DNA of 64,000 nucleotides from JAAELZ01 sp965223465 (GTDB lineage: Bacteria; Pseudomonadota; Gammaproteobacteria; Arenicellales; Poriferihabitantaceae): the NCBI GenBank assembly GCA_965223465.1, contig OZ245025.1, forward strand, positions 3,224,001 through 3,288,000, read 5' to 3'. The notes beneath the pieces are model-generated. The model did not search any database. It saw nothing but the letters and a program-made list of their open reading frames with translations, and had not been told where the DNA came from. The first letter of the stretch is position 1. Every line of letters starts with the position of its first letter. The translations under genes were made by a program, and so were the position numbers. Shown piece after piece: positions 19,328 to 28,390 of this stretch.

Positions 19328-20422
19328 ATGAATACAAAGTTTGATTATATCGATTCTGATGCACAATTGATTGCCTTTAGCGGTAAGATTGCTTCTGCAA
19401 ACTGGCTGGCAGTGGATACTGAATTCATGCGCGAGCGCACCTACTATGCACAACTGGCACTGATTCAAGTTGCCAGTGATCAGGGAAACGCTATTATTGA
19501 TACACCTGCGCTCTCCAGCCTTACGCCATTGAAAGACGCATTCCTGCGATCTGATTGCCTTAAAATTATGCATTCAGCCAGCCAAGATCTGGAGGTGCTG
19601 GGGCAGGCCCTTGGTATTATGCCTGTCCCATTATTTGACACCCAAATTGCCGCGAGTTTTTTAGGTGAGCCAGATCAAATTGCTTATGCGGCTATTGTTA
19701 AACAACGTCTTGGTATCGATATACCAAAGGATCAAACTCGCACCAACTGGTTGCAACGCCCTTTGAGTCAAGCCCAGCTAGCTTATGCTGAAGTAGATGT
19801 GCTTTATTTATACGCGCTATACGAACAATTGGTCGAAGAACTTACTTCGTTGGGTCGACTCGCGTGGGTGGAAGATGAGTCGCATGCATTGATAGACAAA
19901 ACCCTTAAGGGCACCACACCTGAACTTGCCTGGCAACGAGTAAACAGCATACCGCGTTTGGCGCCCAAACAACAGCAAGTGGCAATGGCTTTGGCAGATT
20001 GGCGGGAACGCCGCGCACAAAACAGAAATATACCGAGAGAATGGGTACTCAAGAAACAAGCCTTGGTTAATTTGGCCAAAATGCAGCCTGTTTCCATGGC
20101 TGAGTTAAAATCGATCGACGGTTTGGGTGAAAAGCTGGTTAATCTGATTGGCCAACAACTGTTAGACGTCATTAAACGTGCTGTCAGTCAGCCACTAACG
20201 ACACAAGTGCCTATTAAGTTGAGCAGTGAGCAACGTGGGCAGGCCAAGAAGCTCATGTCCTGGTTGCGGGAACGGGGCGAAGCGTTGCGTATCGCTCCAG
20301 CATTGATTGCAAACCGAAAAGTAATAGAGCAGCTGGTGCTGGGTGAAAGAGATTTAGCCTTGCTACGCGACTGGCGCGCCCAAATTGCGGGCAATGAAAT
20401 GCTCGCATTGATCGATCATTAA
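19328..20422 (+). CDS. rnd: Ribonuclease D
   Basis: 3'-5' exoribonuclease maturing tRNA 3' ends. The 364 residues show the DEDDy exonuclease sites: D-T-E-F-M-R-E-R-T-Y, H-S-A-S-Q-D-L-E-V-L, and Y-A-E-V-D-V-L-Y-L. An HRDC domain follows (around residues 215-295; A-L-A-D-W-R-E-R-R-A and L-K-S-I-D-G-L-G). Length matches E. coli RNase D (375). It is divergent from the Yip1-like gene with 41 bp between starts. Confidence 0.93.
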   Translation: MNTKFDYIDSDAQLIAFSGKIASANWLAVDTEFMRERTYYAQLALIQVASDQGNAIIDTPALSSLTPLKDAFLRSDCLKIMHSASQDLEVLGQALGIMPVPLFDTQIAASFLGEPDQIAYAAIVKQRLGIDIPKDQTRTNWLQRPLSQAQLAYAEVDVLYLYALYEQLVEELTSLGRLAWVEDESHALIDKTLKGTTPELAWQRVNSIPRLAPKQQQVAMALADWRERRAQNRNIPREWVLKKQALVNLAKMQPVSMAELKSIDGLGEKLVNLIGQQLLDVIKRAVSQPLTTQVPIKLSSEQRGQAKKLMSWLRERGEALRIAPALIANRKVIEQLVLGERDLALLRDWRAQIAGNEMLALIDH

Positions 20423-20448
20423 AGCCCCATTTCGATACTTCGGTTGAG

Positions 20449-20480
20449 AAGGCTTGTTAATCAGCGGCAAGCTTTTTCTT
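20449..20480 (+). terminator. probable rho-independent terminator of rnd
   Basis: Stem of AAGGCTTG (20449-20456) with CAAGCTTT (20468-20475) including one G-T pair, an 11-base loop, and a T-rich tail. It sits 27 bp after the rnd stop. Confidence 0.65.
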
Positions 20481-20566
20481 AACGTATTGTAATCTTGATA
20501 TTCTTTCTTTCAATTGTGTTTTGAATTAGGATAATTCCTGAACAAGTTTACTAGTCAGCCAATTTT

Positions 20567-23449
20567 ATGATTCGCTTTGCCCATATGATCGTTGCGCTTC
20601 TGGCAAGTTCGATGCTGGTTTCCTGTTTTTCCACGCCACATAAGCCCTTCAGTCAAGCAAGCGTAGAGATCGAAAAAAGCCCCGCTGATAAAAGTGAATA
20701 TCGTTATATCGTTCTGAAAAACGGCTTGCAGGTGATGCTGGTCTCTGACCCACAGGCTGATCGTTCGGCGGCGGCGCTAGATGTGCATGTCGGTAGTGGG
20801 CATGATCCACTAGACCGGCAAGGCCTGGCGCATTATCTAGAGCACATGCTGTTCTTGGGTACGCAAAAATACCCTGAGGCGGGTGAATATCAGCAATTTA
20901 TTGCTGAACATGGAGGCTCGAATAATGCCTATACCACGCTACAACACACTAATTATTTTTTTAATATAGCACCTGATCATTTTGAGGGCGGGCTAGATCG
21001 CTTTGCGCAGTTTTTTATCGCACCTTTATTTAATGAAGCCTATGTAAAGCGCGAACGCTCGATTGTGCATTCTGAATACATGGCACGTAAGAAAGATAAA
21101 GGTCGGCGCTTATTCACTGCGCGGCGCATGGTATACAACCCGCAGCACCCAAGTACGAAATTTTCGGTAGGTAACATCGAAACATTGGCAGATCGGGCCG
21201 ATGATCCGGTACGCGATGACCTAATCGCATTTTATCAGCGTTACTATCATGCACCCCGTATGGCGCTTGCGGTGGTCAGTAAGCATTCAATTGATCAGTT
21301 ACAAAACTGGGTGGAAAGCAAATTTTCTGCAATTTCGAGTGAGGGGGAAGCATATCAGCCATTCACATCTCCGTTGGTTGAAGTCAATCAGCTGCCCGTG
21401 CAGCTCACGCTAAAACCACTCAAAGAAACACGGGGTGTCAGTTTCAGTTTTCCCATTGAGTCGATTTATCCATACGAGGCGACCAAGCCTACGCAGTATT
21501 TATCCAATTTGCTCGGACACGAAGGTGAAGGTTCGTTATTAGCAGCGTTAAAAGCGCGCGCCTGGGCGAACAGCCTGAGTGCAGGCCTGGGCTATTCTGA
21601 TGATATGCACGCAACCTTTGACATCAAAATCGGCTTGAGCGAGCAGGGAATGGCACATATTGACGAAATAGGTAGCTTGTTATTTTCGTCCATCGAACTT
21701 ATTCGACAGCAAGGTATAAAACAGGAGTACTACGATGAGATCAAGCAATTGGCCGAGCTGGATTTCAAGTTTCAGGAAAAAATGGGTGAAAGTACGCTAG
21801 TACAGCGTGTAGCGTCATTGCTGCATCGATATCAGCCGCGAGAGGTGCTCTCCGCACCCTATCGGTTTGAGACTTTTAATGCCGAACACGTCGAGCATAT
21901 CTTGCAAAAATTAACCCCGAATAACCTACAATTAATTGTCACCGACCCTAAGCTGGATACAACACAAAACACGACTTGGTACGATGTGGGTTATAAAATA
22001 AATACCATTGACGCAGATCGATTGGCGCAGTGGCAACGGGCGCAACCGGTTGCAGAAATACACTTACCCAAGCTGAATCCCTTTATCCCAGATCGTCTGG
22101 AGATGCTCTCTCAGGCCGATCAAACACAGACCAAACCGATCAAGCTCAAGCAGATACCCGGTTTACAGGTCTGGCATCAAACCTTGCTGGATTTCGCGCA
22201 GCCTAAAGCCGAGCTGTACTTTACTTTGCGCTCCAAGCAGGCAAATGCTTCAGCCCGCCAGGCGGTGCTTACAGAGCTGTACGTGAAGGCAATCGAAGAG
22301 TCATTGAATGTCTACACTTATCCCGCTTATCTGGCTGGTCTGGAGTATGAGATTTATCGTCATTCTCGAGGTTTAAGCGTACGTATCAGTGGCTATTCTG
22401 CCAAGCAGGAGCGCTTACTTCAGCAGATTGTGCAGCACATGGAAGCATTGCAAATTGACCAACAGCAGTTTGATCTGTACGTGGAGAACATTCGCCAAAA
22501 GCTGCAGAACAAAGTAAAAGGTCGACCTTCAGATGTGGTTATCCAGGAAGTTTATGATGTGTTTTTAACCTCCAGTTGGTCGAATGATGAAAAATTGGCC
22601 GCCCTAAGCTTGTTAACACTCAACGACTTGACGCAGCATGCAAAAGCACTGCTTTTACAGCCGGATATATTAGTGTTGTCGGTGGGGAATGTGAGCGACA
22701 AAGACAGCCTGAAGATGGGTGAGGTGGTCAGCCAGCTATTACCCCAACCGGGTGCTCAACAAGAAGTCGCGCGCGCCAAAATCCGCAAACTAGATCGGGG
22801 TAAATGGACCTTGCGTGAGGTCAAGGCGGCACATGAGGATGCCGCTATCGCTTTGATTTTTCAGGGTGAATCGGATGAGATTGAAGAACTGGCGGCCACT
22901 CAAATGCTGGCGGCACTCATGCGTCCTCCTTACTATCAGGCATTGCGAACGGAAGCTGAAATTGGCTACATTGTGTCGGCGTTTGCGTTTAATCTGCTGG
23001 AAACACCGGCACTCGGTTTTTCAGTACAGTCCAATACGCATTCAGTAGAAGATATTGTTGCGCATACCGACGCTTTTTTGCGGACCTATCGGCAAACGCT
23101 CACGGATTTACCTGACGCCAGTTTTGCGGCCACCAAAGCCGGGTTGATTTCGCAGATTTCCAGGCAAGACAAACAGCTCAGTGATATCGCTTCTCGCTAT
23201 TGGTCCGAACTGGATCGTAAGGCTTACGATTTTGATACCCGCGAACGGCTAATCGCCGCGATTCAAGCTTTGGATCAAACCCAACTCAGCGTCTATTTAG
23301 ACCGTCTGGTGGACCCGGATGAGGGTGCAGCGTTACTGAGCTATAGTTTTGGCGATAAAGCTGCCGTAATGGACCTAGAAAATAAGCCAGTTATTGTGCG
23401 GTATGATTCCTTGGCGGGGGTGCGTCAGGCAGTAAGGCATTATTTTTAA
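20567..23449 (+). CDS. ptrA: pitrilysin/insulinase-family M16 zinc protease, lipoprotein
   Basis: Large M16 metalloendopeptidase of 960 residues, close to the size of E. coli pitrilysin (962). A lipobox L-V-S-C with Cys at residue 20 indicates a lipid-anchored periplasmic form. The inverted zinc motif H-Y-L-E-H-M-L-F-L-G-T-Q-K-Y-P lies near residue 90, and the distal Glu is in the N-E-A-Y-V-K-R-E-R-S-I-V-H-S-E-Y segment. The later region holds the non-catalytic M16 repeats. A candidate -10/-35 cannot be fixed, but the 144 bp upstream gap follows the rnd terminator. Confidence 0.88.
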   Translation: MIRFAHMIVALLASSMLVSCFSTPHKPFSQASVEIEKSPADKSEYRYIVLKNGLQVMLVSDPQADRSAAALDVHVGSGHDPLDRQGLAHYLEHMLFLGTQKYPEAGEYQQFIAEHGGSNNAYTTLQHTNYFFNIAPDHFEGGLDRFAQFFIAPLFNEAYVKRERSIVHSEYMARKKDKGRRLFTARRMVYNPQHPSTKFSVGNIETLADRADDPVRDDLIAFYQRYYHAPRMALAVVSKHSIDQLQNWVESKFSAISSEGEAYQPFTSPLVEVNQLPVQLTLKPLKETRGVSFSFPIESIYPYEATKPTQYLSNLLGHEGEGSLLAALKARAWANSLSAGLGYSDDMHATFDIKIGLSEQGMAHIDEIGSLLFSSIELIRQQGIKQEYYDEIKQLAELDFKFQEKMGESTLVQRVASLLHRYQPREVLSAPYRFETFNAEHVEHILQKLTPNNLQLIVTDPKLDTTQNTTWYDVGYKINTIDADRLAQWQRAQPVAEIHLPKLNPFIPDRLEMLSQADQTQTKPIKLKQIPGLQVWHQTLLDFAQPKAELYFTLRSKQANASARQAVLTELYVKAIEESLNVYTYPAYLAGLEYEIYRHSRGLSVRISGYSAKQERLLQQIVQHMEALQIDQQQFDLYVENIRQKLQNKVKGRPSDVVIQEVYDVFLTSSWSNDEKLAALSLLTLNDLTQHAKALLLQPDILVLSVGNVSDKDSLKMGEVVSQLLPQPGAQQEVARAKIRKLDRGKWTLREVKAAHEDAAIALIFQGESDEIEELAATQMLAALMRPPYYQALRTEAEIGYIVSAFAFNLLETPALGFSVQSNTHSVEDIVAHTDAFLRTYRQTLTDLPDASFAATKAGLISQISRQDKQLSDIASRYWSELDRKAYDFDTRERLIAAIQALDQTQLSVYLDRLVDPDEGAALLSYSFGDKAAVMDLENKPVIVRYDSLAGVRQAVRHYF

Positions 23450-23477
23450 ATCCCTAATATTGAAGAAATCGATTTAA

Positions 23478-23993
23478 ATGCTGTTTGAATTATCCCAGAA
23501 CCAGCGCACTCTGCTCATCCGCCTGGTGGAGGAGCTATCTGCGCAGTTATTACAAGGCGGGCGTAAAATCGTGACGGTCGAATCCTGTACGGGTGGTAGC
23601 GTTGCCGCCTTATTTACCCATTTTGCTGGGAGTTCAGCGTGGTTTGAGCGCGGCTTTGTGACGTATTCTAACCAGTCGAAAATAGAGATGGTGGGTGTCC
23701 AATCTGCGTCTTTGCAGAGCGACGGGGCGGTCAGCGAAAAAGTCGCAGGTGAAATGGCCGCAGGCGGGGTGCGCAATAGTCTTGCGGATTGTGCCTTATC
23801 GATTACGGGCATTGCGGGGCCGCAAGGAGTAAGTGAGACAAAGCCTGTTGGCACCGTATGTTTCGCCTGGGCGGGTTTTGGAACGGGGCAGGTCATTACT
23901 GAGCAATGCCATTTTGAGGGAGATCGGTCAGCAGTACGCCTACAAAGCGTGCAACACGCACTCCAAGGCGCGATTAGTTTACTCAAGCGCTGA
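23478..23993 (+). CDS. pncC: nicotinamide-nucleotide amidohydrolase PncC (CinA C-terminal domain)
   Basis: Stand-alone CinA C-terminal domain (171 residues), which deamidates nicotinamide mononucleotide to nicotinate mononucleotide in NAD salvage. Characteristic motifs are E-S-C-T-G-G-S-V-A-A, F-V-T-Y-S-N-Q-S-K, and S-I-T-G-I-A-G-P-Q-G. The usual neighbour recA is not in the window after it. It starts 28 bp after ptrA. Confidence 0.9.
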   Translation: MLFELSQNQRTLLIRLVEELSAQLLQGGRKIVTVESCTGGSVAALFTHFAGSSAWFERGFVTYSNQSKIEMVGVQSASLQSDGAVSEKVAGEMAAGGVRNSLADCALSITGIAGPQGVSETKPVGTVCFAWAGFGTGQVITEQCHFEGDRSAVRLQSVQHALQGAISLLKR

Positions 23994-24134
23994 GTTAGAT
24001 CCAAAGTTGTACAGCCTGGATTGCGAGTCTAAAAATAAGGCTGCCAATATCAGTTTAATTGGGCTATAGTAGATTTGATCGCAATATTTGGTGCGATTAT
24101 GATGATGTATTGAACGGTGAGGTAGTAAGACTTA

Positions 24135-24662
24135 GTGATGAGAGACCAGCATAACGAGGTGCAAGCCTCAAATATCGAACGTATGTTGCGCCAGATGGAG
24201 CGCGGTTCAACCCGCTGGGAAAAAATGGTGTTCCCAGCAATGATTGCATTTATTTTGTTGGCGAGTTATGGCTTTTTCCTGGTCTACAGCGTCACGCGGG
24301 ATATGAACACGATCGCGCAATTTATGGATAAAAATATGCGCCAGGATATGATCCAGATCTCCGACAATATGGATGCCATGAGAGATCAATTTATCGTAAT
24401 GACCGAGTTTATGGATTCTATTTCTCACCAAATGGAGCCCATTGCCGATATGCACCCCTTGCTCATGGAAATTCAGAAGTTGGATGATTCACTTGGTCGT
24501 ATTAACAACACCATGCTGAGTATGGATCAATCCGTCGGCAGAATGAACGAATCGATGACCAGTCTGGACGACTCAATGTATTACATGGGCGAAGATGTGG
24601 ATGATATGAACGACAGTTTTGGATCTCCTACCAGAATGGCGCGCCGCTTTATGCCCTGGTAG
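24135..24662 (+). CDS. methionine-rich membrane-anchored coiled-coil protein, unknown
   Basis: A 175-residue protein (GTG at 24135, immediately followed by ATG at 24138). One membrane segment lies at about residues 33-52 (F-P-A-M-I-A-F-I-L-L-A-S-Y-G-F-F-L-V-Y). The remaining 120 residues are predicted to be helical and periplasmic, with Met repeated at i, i+3/4, i+7 spacing; 26 residues of 175 are Met. This is the a/d pattern of a coiled coil with a methionine core. I do not recognise the family. The next gene starts 15 bp later and may be cotranscribed. Confidence 0.65.
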   Translation: MMRDQHNEVQASNIERMLRQMERGSTRWEKMVFPAMIAFILLASYGFFLVYSVTRDMNTIAQFMDKNMRQDMIQISDNMDAMRDQFIVMTEFMDSISHQMEPIADMHPLLMEIQKLDDSLGRINNTMLSMDQSVGRMNESMTSLDDSMYYMGEDVDDMNDSFGSPTRMARRFMPW

Positions 24663-24677
24663 TAGCTTGCTCGCAAA

Positions 24678-25007
24678 ATGATACTGGAAGCAGTCATGTT
24701 GCATATCAAGGAGGGCGAAAGCGAGGCATTTGAAGCAGCATTTGACCAAGCGATTCCTTTGGTTCAATCAATAGATGGGTATTTGTCGCATGAGCTCCAA
24801 CGATGTGTCGAAGAGCAGGACCGTTATTTATTGTTAATTCGCTGGCAATCGTTGGAAGCACATACCCGAAATTTCAGACAATCTGCGCAGTATCAGCAAT
24901 GGAAAGTTTTAACCCATCATTTTTACGCACCTTTTCCTACAGTCCTGCACTATGAAGTTGCGCATCAAGGAAAAATAGGCGAAAAAGCCAAAGAAATAAA
25001 AGGCTAA
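24678..25007 (+). CDS. antibiotic biosynthesis monooxygenase (ABM) domain protein
   Basis: A 109-residue protein with the ferredoxin-like ABM fold pattern: M-L-H-I-K-E-G-E-S-E-A-F-E-A-A-F, G-Y-L-S-H-E-L-Q-R, and L-L-I-R-W-Q-S-L-E-A-H. Such proteins are small dimeric monooxygenases or uncharacterised stress proteins; the substrate cannot be told. Its last codons lie inside the first copy of the repeat unit that fills the following intergenic region. Confidence 0.75.
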   Translation: MILEAVMLHIKEGESEAFEAAFDQAIPLVQSIDGYLSHELQRCVEEQDRYLLLIRWQSLEAHTRNFRQSAQYQQWKVLTHHFYAPFPTVLHYEVAHQGKIGEKAKEIKG

Positions 25008-25292
25008 CTCGGTAATTCCATTGTTTGTGTTGTAAAGCGCTTCTCCTTAAACACTTTGTGAAAGGTCTGAGCAGTTAACCTTTCGTTCAACACTGTCCAT
25101 AGCCATACCGAATTAGCCGCTATTTAGATCCATACAAAATAGTCGTACAATACGCCTGATTCACTCAAGCGCCACTCATTGTGACCCTGGCTTCGATATC
25201 TCACGAATCAGTCTTTTTAGCATGACTGCCACATTCCCTTGATGCGAACATCATCGCAGATGATATTTTAAAAATATGTGATAAAACTCACA
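25001..25292. repeat. diverged long repeat, copy A
   Basis: Begins AGGCTAACTCGG inside the preceding stop codon and aligns with copy B (25402-25684) at a nearly constant offset of 392-401 bp. Shared landmarks are a reverse-oriented CGAATTAGCC at 25109, CACTCA-x-TGTGACC, TTCGATA at 25192, a CGAAT-xx-GTCTT block, TTGATG, and a terminal TGTGA-N6-TCACA at 25277-25292. No open frame of useful length lies in it. The head AGGCTAAYTCG and the internal CGAATTAGCC are near inverse complements, so the first 120 bp could fold back. Confidence 0.6.
25277..25292. promoter_or_regulatory. CRP-type palindrome TGTGATAAAACTCACA
   Basis: Perfect TGTGA-N6-TCACA match to the CRP/Vfr consensus. A TATTTT at 25314-25319 is at the spacing expected for a class II promoter reading rightward, although no gene follows on that strand. 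A 22 bp stretch including this site is repeated identically at 63856-63877. Confidence 0.6.
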
Positions 25293-25401
25293 AAATTTTA
25301 ATATATTTAAAGATATTTTCGCTTTTCTAACGATATTCATTCACGATTCAAGCGGGTTTCCTAGTATCTTTTAGATGTTTGAGCTGGGTAGCTAAAAATA
25401 A

Positions 25402-25684
25402 AGGCTAATTCGACAGAGGTCCTTTGTTTTGTACTGCCAGCATTTATCCTTACATGCTCACGTAAGGTTGTTACAACCTACGTTGGCAAATCCATTACAA
25501 ATGCCGAATTAGCCACTATTTATTTCCATTAAATAGCTTACCACTTAACCTGATGTCACCCACCAAGTTGCACTCACTGTGACCTTGTTTTCGATAATTC
25601 TCGAATTGGTCTTATGACCGTGTCAATCCTTTGATGGGTGAATAATGACAGCTTCGATCGCATACTGATGTGACATAAGCCACA
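25402..25684. repeat. diverged long repeat, copy B
   Basis: Second copy of the unit described at 25001. It starts AGGCTAATTCG, has CGAATTAGCC at 25505, TTCGATA at 25590 and ends in a CRP-like palindrome at 25669. The two copies have drifted a lot but keep the same order and spacing of conserved blocks, including a shared CACTCAC/T-GTGACC segment. This points to selection on short sites or to an RNA structure rather than coding. Confidence 0.6.
25669..25684. promoter_or_regulatory. CRP-like palindrome, one mismatch
   Basis: TGTGA-CATAAG-CCACA, one base away from the consensus right arm. It occupies the same place in copy B as the perfect site does in copy A. Confidence 0.45.
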
Positions 25685-25903
25685 TTCGCGTTAGAAATGC
25701 CCTGACACACGACCGCTTTGTGTGCGTTCGAGCGCAGCAAAGATTAGTAATGTATTGTTTCTCGACGCGAGATCAATGGTGCATCAATAACTTTTTAGGG
25801 TCGAGTTTGACGAGCCTACTGACTGTCTTGCCCAATTCAGCTGGCTTGGTTATCAAGTATTGCTGGTAGGAATGCTAGATTTGGATTGGACCAGGGTGCA
25901 ACA

Positions 25904-25928
25904 AGCAAGCAGATAAAATCTGCTTGCT
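25904..25928 (-). terminator. strong hairpin after icd, probable terminator
   Basis: Perfect 10 bp stem AGCAAGCAGA / TCTGCTTGCT with a 5-base loop, 14 bp past the icd stop on the minus strand. The T tract after it is weak (TTGTTGC), so termination efficiency is uncertain. Confidence 0.6.
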
Positions 25929-25941
25929 CTGCAAAAGTATA

Positions 25942-27195
25942 TTATGCGGCCTGAATTTTTTCGATCAATTTATCCGCAAATTCGCTGGTTGATACCGTTG
26001 TTGCACCTTCCATCAAGCGTGCAAAATCGTAGGTTACGGTTTTGTCTGCAATGGTCTGCGGGTAAACTTTATGGATTAGATCCGCCGCTTCTGTCCAGCC
26101 GATATATTCCAGCATCATGACGCCGGACAACATCAAAGAAGAAGGGTTGACCTTATTTTGGTTGGTGTACTTAGGTGCCGTGCCGTGCGTGGCTTCAAAA
26201 ACGGCGACATGATCCGCCATATTGGCACCCGGCGCAATACCGATACCGCCGACTTCCGCCGCAGCCGCGTCAGAAAGATAATCACCATTTAGATTGGTGG
26301 TAGCAAGCACGTCAAATTCAGCCGGGCGAAGCTGTAGCAGCTGAAACATGATGTCGGCAATACGATCTTTAAGCACCACTTTACCTTCGGGTTGTTTGCC
26401 ATCGTATTCGTCCCAAAGCTCATCTTCGGTGATGGTAACGTCGCCGAATTCTTCTTTACCCACTTCATACGCCCAGTTTCGAAACGCACCTTCGGTAAAC
26501 TTCATGATGTTGCCTTTATGCACGAAGGTGACGCTTTTAAGGTTGTGGTCAACAGCGTGCTGGATCGCTTTGCGAACCAGCCGTTTGGTGCCAATCGCGC
26601 TCACCGGTTTGATACCCAAACCTGCGCCTTCAAAAAAATCGACCCCCATTTCCTCGCGCAAAAATTTCGCCAGTTTCTCATTTTCAGCAGTACCGCTTTC
26701 ATATTCAATACCGCTATACACGTCTTCCGTGTTTTCACGGAATATAACGACATCAATCTCTTCCGGGCGTTTCATCGGTGACGGTACGCCTTCGAAGTAT
26801 TTGACCGGCCTGACGCAGGCATATAAATCCAGCTCCTGGCGCAACGACACATTCAAAGAGCGAAAGCCGCCACCTATCGGCGTGGTCAGCGGGCCTTTTA
26901 TCGATACCAGAATATCTTTCATGGCCTCGAGTGTTTCTGCCGGAAAATAATCCCCGTCATAAACGCCGGCGGCTTTTTCACCCATAAAAAGTTCACACCA
27001 ATGTACCTTGCGCTTACCTCCGTAGGCTTTCTCAATGGCAGCATCCCATACGCGCAAACTGGCCTGGGTAATATCATAGCCAATACCATCGCCCTCAACA
27101 TACCCAAGAATAGGGTTGTCGGGGACCACTAGCTTATTATCTTGGACAGTAATTTTTTCGCCAGCTTCTGGCAGCGTAATATGTTGGTAGCTCAT
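25942..27195 (-). CDS. icd: NADP-dependent isocitrate dehydrogenase
   Basis: TCA-cycle enzyme converting isocitrate to 2-oxoglutarate. The 417 residues carry the substrate loop R-S-L-N-V-S-L-R-Q-E-L-D-L-Y-A-C-V-R-P (with the regulatory Ser), N-T-E-D-V-Y-S-G-I-E, and the cofactor segment E-A-T-H-G-T-A-P-K-Y, matching the homodimeric E. coli type (416). The Ser would be the target of AceK, which is not in the window. Monocistronic by context, with a hairpin after the stop. Confidence 0.96.
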   Translation of the reverse strand: MSYQHITLPEAGEKITVQDNKLVVPDNPILGYVEGDGIGYDITQASLRVWDAAIEKAYGGKRKVHWCELFMGEKAAGVYDGDYFPAETLEAMKDILVSIKGPLTTPIGGGFRSLNVSLRQELDLYACVRPVKYFEGVPSPMKRPEEIDVVIFRENTEDVYSGIEYESGTAENEKLAKFLREEMGVDFFEGAGLGIKPVSAIGTKRLVRKAIQHAVDHNLKSVTFVHKGNIMKFTEGAFRNWAYEVGKEEFGDVTITEDELWDEYDGKQPEGKVVLKDRIADIMFQLLQLRPAEFDVLATTNLNGDYLSDAAAAEVGGIGIAPGANMADHVAVFEATHGTAPKYTNQNKVNPSSLMLSGVMMLEYIGWTEAADLIHKVYPQTIADKTVTYDFARLMEGATTVSTSEFADKLIEKIQAA

Positions 27196-27347
27196 AAATA
27201 ATATCTCGGTGTAAGTATGATTAGTTTAATTTATTGTTATTATAACAACATTTTATATATCAGGCATCTGGCCTGTTCCTAAGAGGTATTGTAAATTAAC
27301 GCTTCGACCATAAGAATAGCTTCAAACGCTAAAATGTGTCTGTTGTT

Positions 27348-27366
27348 ACGGGTAGATTATACCCGT
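27348..27366. promoter_or_regulatory. small hairpin/operator upstream of erpA
   Basis: Perfect inverted repeat ACGGGTA-GATTA-TACCCGT about 60 bp before the erpA start codon. It could be an operator or a leader hairpin; no known consensus recognised. Confidence 0.3.
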
Positions 27367-27425
27367 TACAGAACCCAGCAAGTTGTTTTAACCGCGTTAA
27401 CCCGCGTACAGAAAACCTGATCGTA

Positions 27426-27761
27426 ATGAGTGAAGAAAGCCTAAAAGTAAGTGAATCAGCGGTAAATCGCATCAAGCAGTTAATCGCCAGTAAACAACAA
27501 CCGAATCTTAAGTTTCGCGTGCATATACAAGGCGGCGGTTGCTCTGGGTTTCAATATGGTTTTCAACTGGACGAAGACATGCTTGAAGACGATATTGTAC
27601 TGGAGTACAACGGGGTGGATGTGCTGGTCGATCCGTTGAGCATGCAGTATTTGCAAGACGCTGAAGTCGATTTTAAAGATGACTTACAGGGCAGCCGGTT
27701 TTTTGTCAATAACCCCAATGCCTCGACAACTTGTGGCTGTGGTTCTTCTTTCTCCATTTAA
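27426..27761 (+). CDS. erpA: iron-sulfur cluster insertion protein ErpA
   Basis: A-type carrier delivering Fe-S clusters to apoproteins. The 111 residues show the three conserved cysteines: G-G-G-C-S-G-F-Q-Y and the C-terminal T-T-C-G-C-G-S-S-F. I start at ATG 27426 (M-S-E-E-S), giving the usual length; an in-frame ATG at 27336 would add 30 residues unlike the family and include the hairpin. Confidence 0.93.
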   Translation: MSEESLKVSESAVNRIKQLIASKQQPNLKFRVHIQGGGCSGFQYGFQLDEDMLEDDIVLEYNGVDVLVDPLSMQYLQDAEVDFKDDLQGSRFFVNNPNASTTCGCGSSFSI

Positions 27762-27806
27762 ATATTAAACTGTTGCTACTTATTTAGCGGCCCTAATTGT
27801 CGCCAA

Positions 27807-28310
27807 ATGCCTATTAAACAATCCTATATTAAAAATTTGTCTGCCTGGCTATTACTGCTTGGCGTATTGAGCACGCCGCTGATGGCAGATGAATTATCAG
27901 CCGCGGCGAAAAGAGGGGAGGCGGGATTTGCGGTGTGTAACGCCTGTCACAATCCCGCGCTTGATCTGCCCCTGGGGCCGCCGATGTGGGGGCTGCAACG
28001 TCGGTATGGTTTGGCGAGTGGGGGTGATAAACAGCAATTCGTCCAGCGTATGGTGGATTTTGTAAGCGCGCCAGACAAACGCAAAGCGATTATGGTCAAT
28101 GCGGTTGAAGCGTTGGGGTTAATGCCTGAATTAGGGTTGCCAACCGACCAACTTACCGATATCGCCATGTATATTTACGAAGCCGCTTTTCCACCGCCTT
28201 GCGCGCATTGGCGGATCGCAATTAGCAGAGCAGAAACAAAAGGCGGCACAGCCTTGGAGCACGCCGCTAGGGATAAAATGATGCTACAGCGCTTTTGTTC
28301 TTCCAACTAA
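27807..28310 (+). CDS. class I c-type cytochrome, periplasmic
   Basis: A 167-residue protein with a signal peptide (about residues 1-28, ending L-M-A) and one heme-binding C-N-A-C-H at about residue 47. A likely axial Met is in G-L-M-P-E-L-G-L-P. The C-terminal 45 residues, with two further Cys, extend beyond a typical cytochrome c fold. It follows erpA by 45 bp on the same strand. The electron-transfer partner is unknown. Confidence 0.75.
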   Translation: MPIKQSYIKNLSAWLLLLGVLSTPLMADELSAAAKRGEAGFAVCNACHNPALDLPLGPPMWGLQRRYGLASGGDKQQFVQRMVDFVSAPDKRKAIMVNAVEALGLMPELGLPTDQLTDIAMYIYEAAFPPPCAHWRIAISRAETKGGTALEHAARDKMMLQRFCSSN

Positions 28311-28390
28311 GTGGTATCCGTTCGGCTCGGCTTGGTCTGCCGGAATCCACGCCATTTAGCTAGAATAAGCGGTATAGGCGTGTTTATTGA

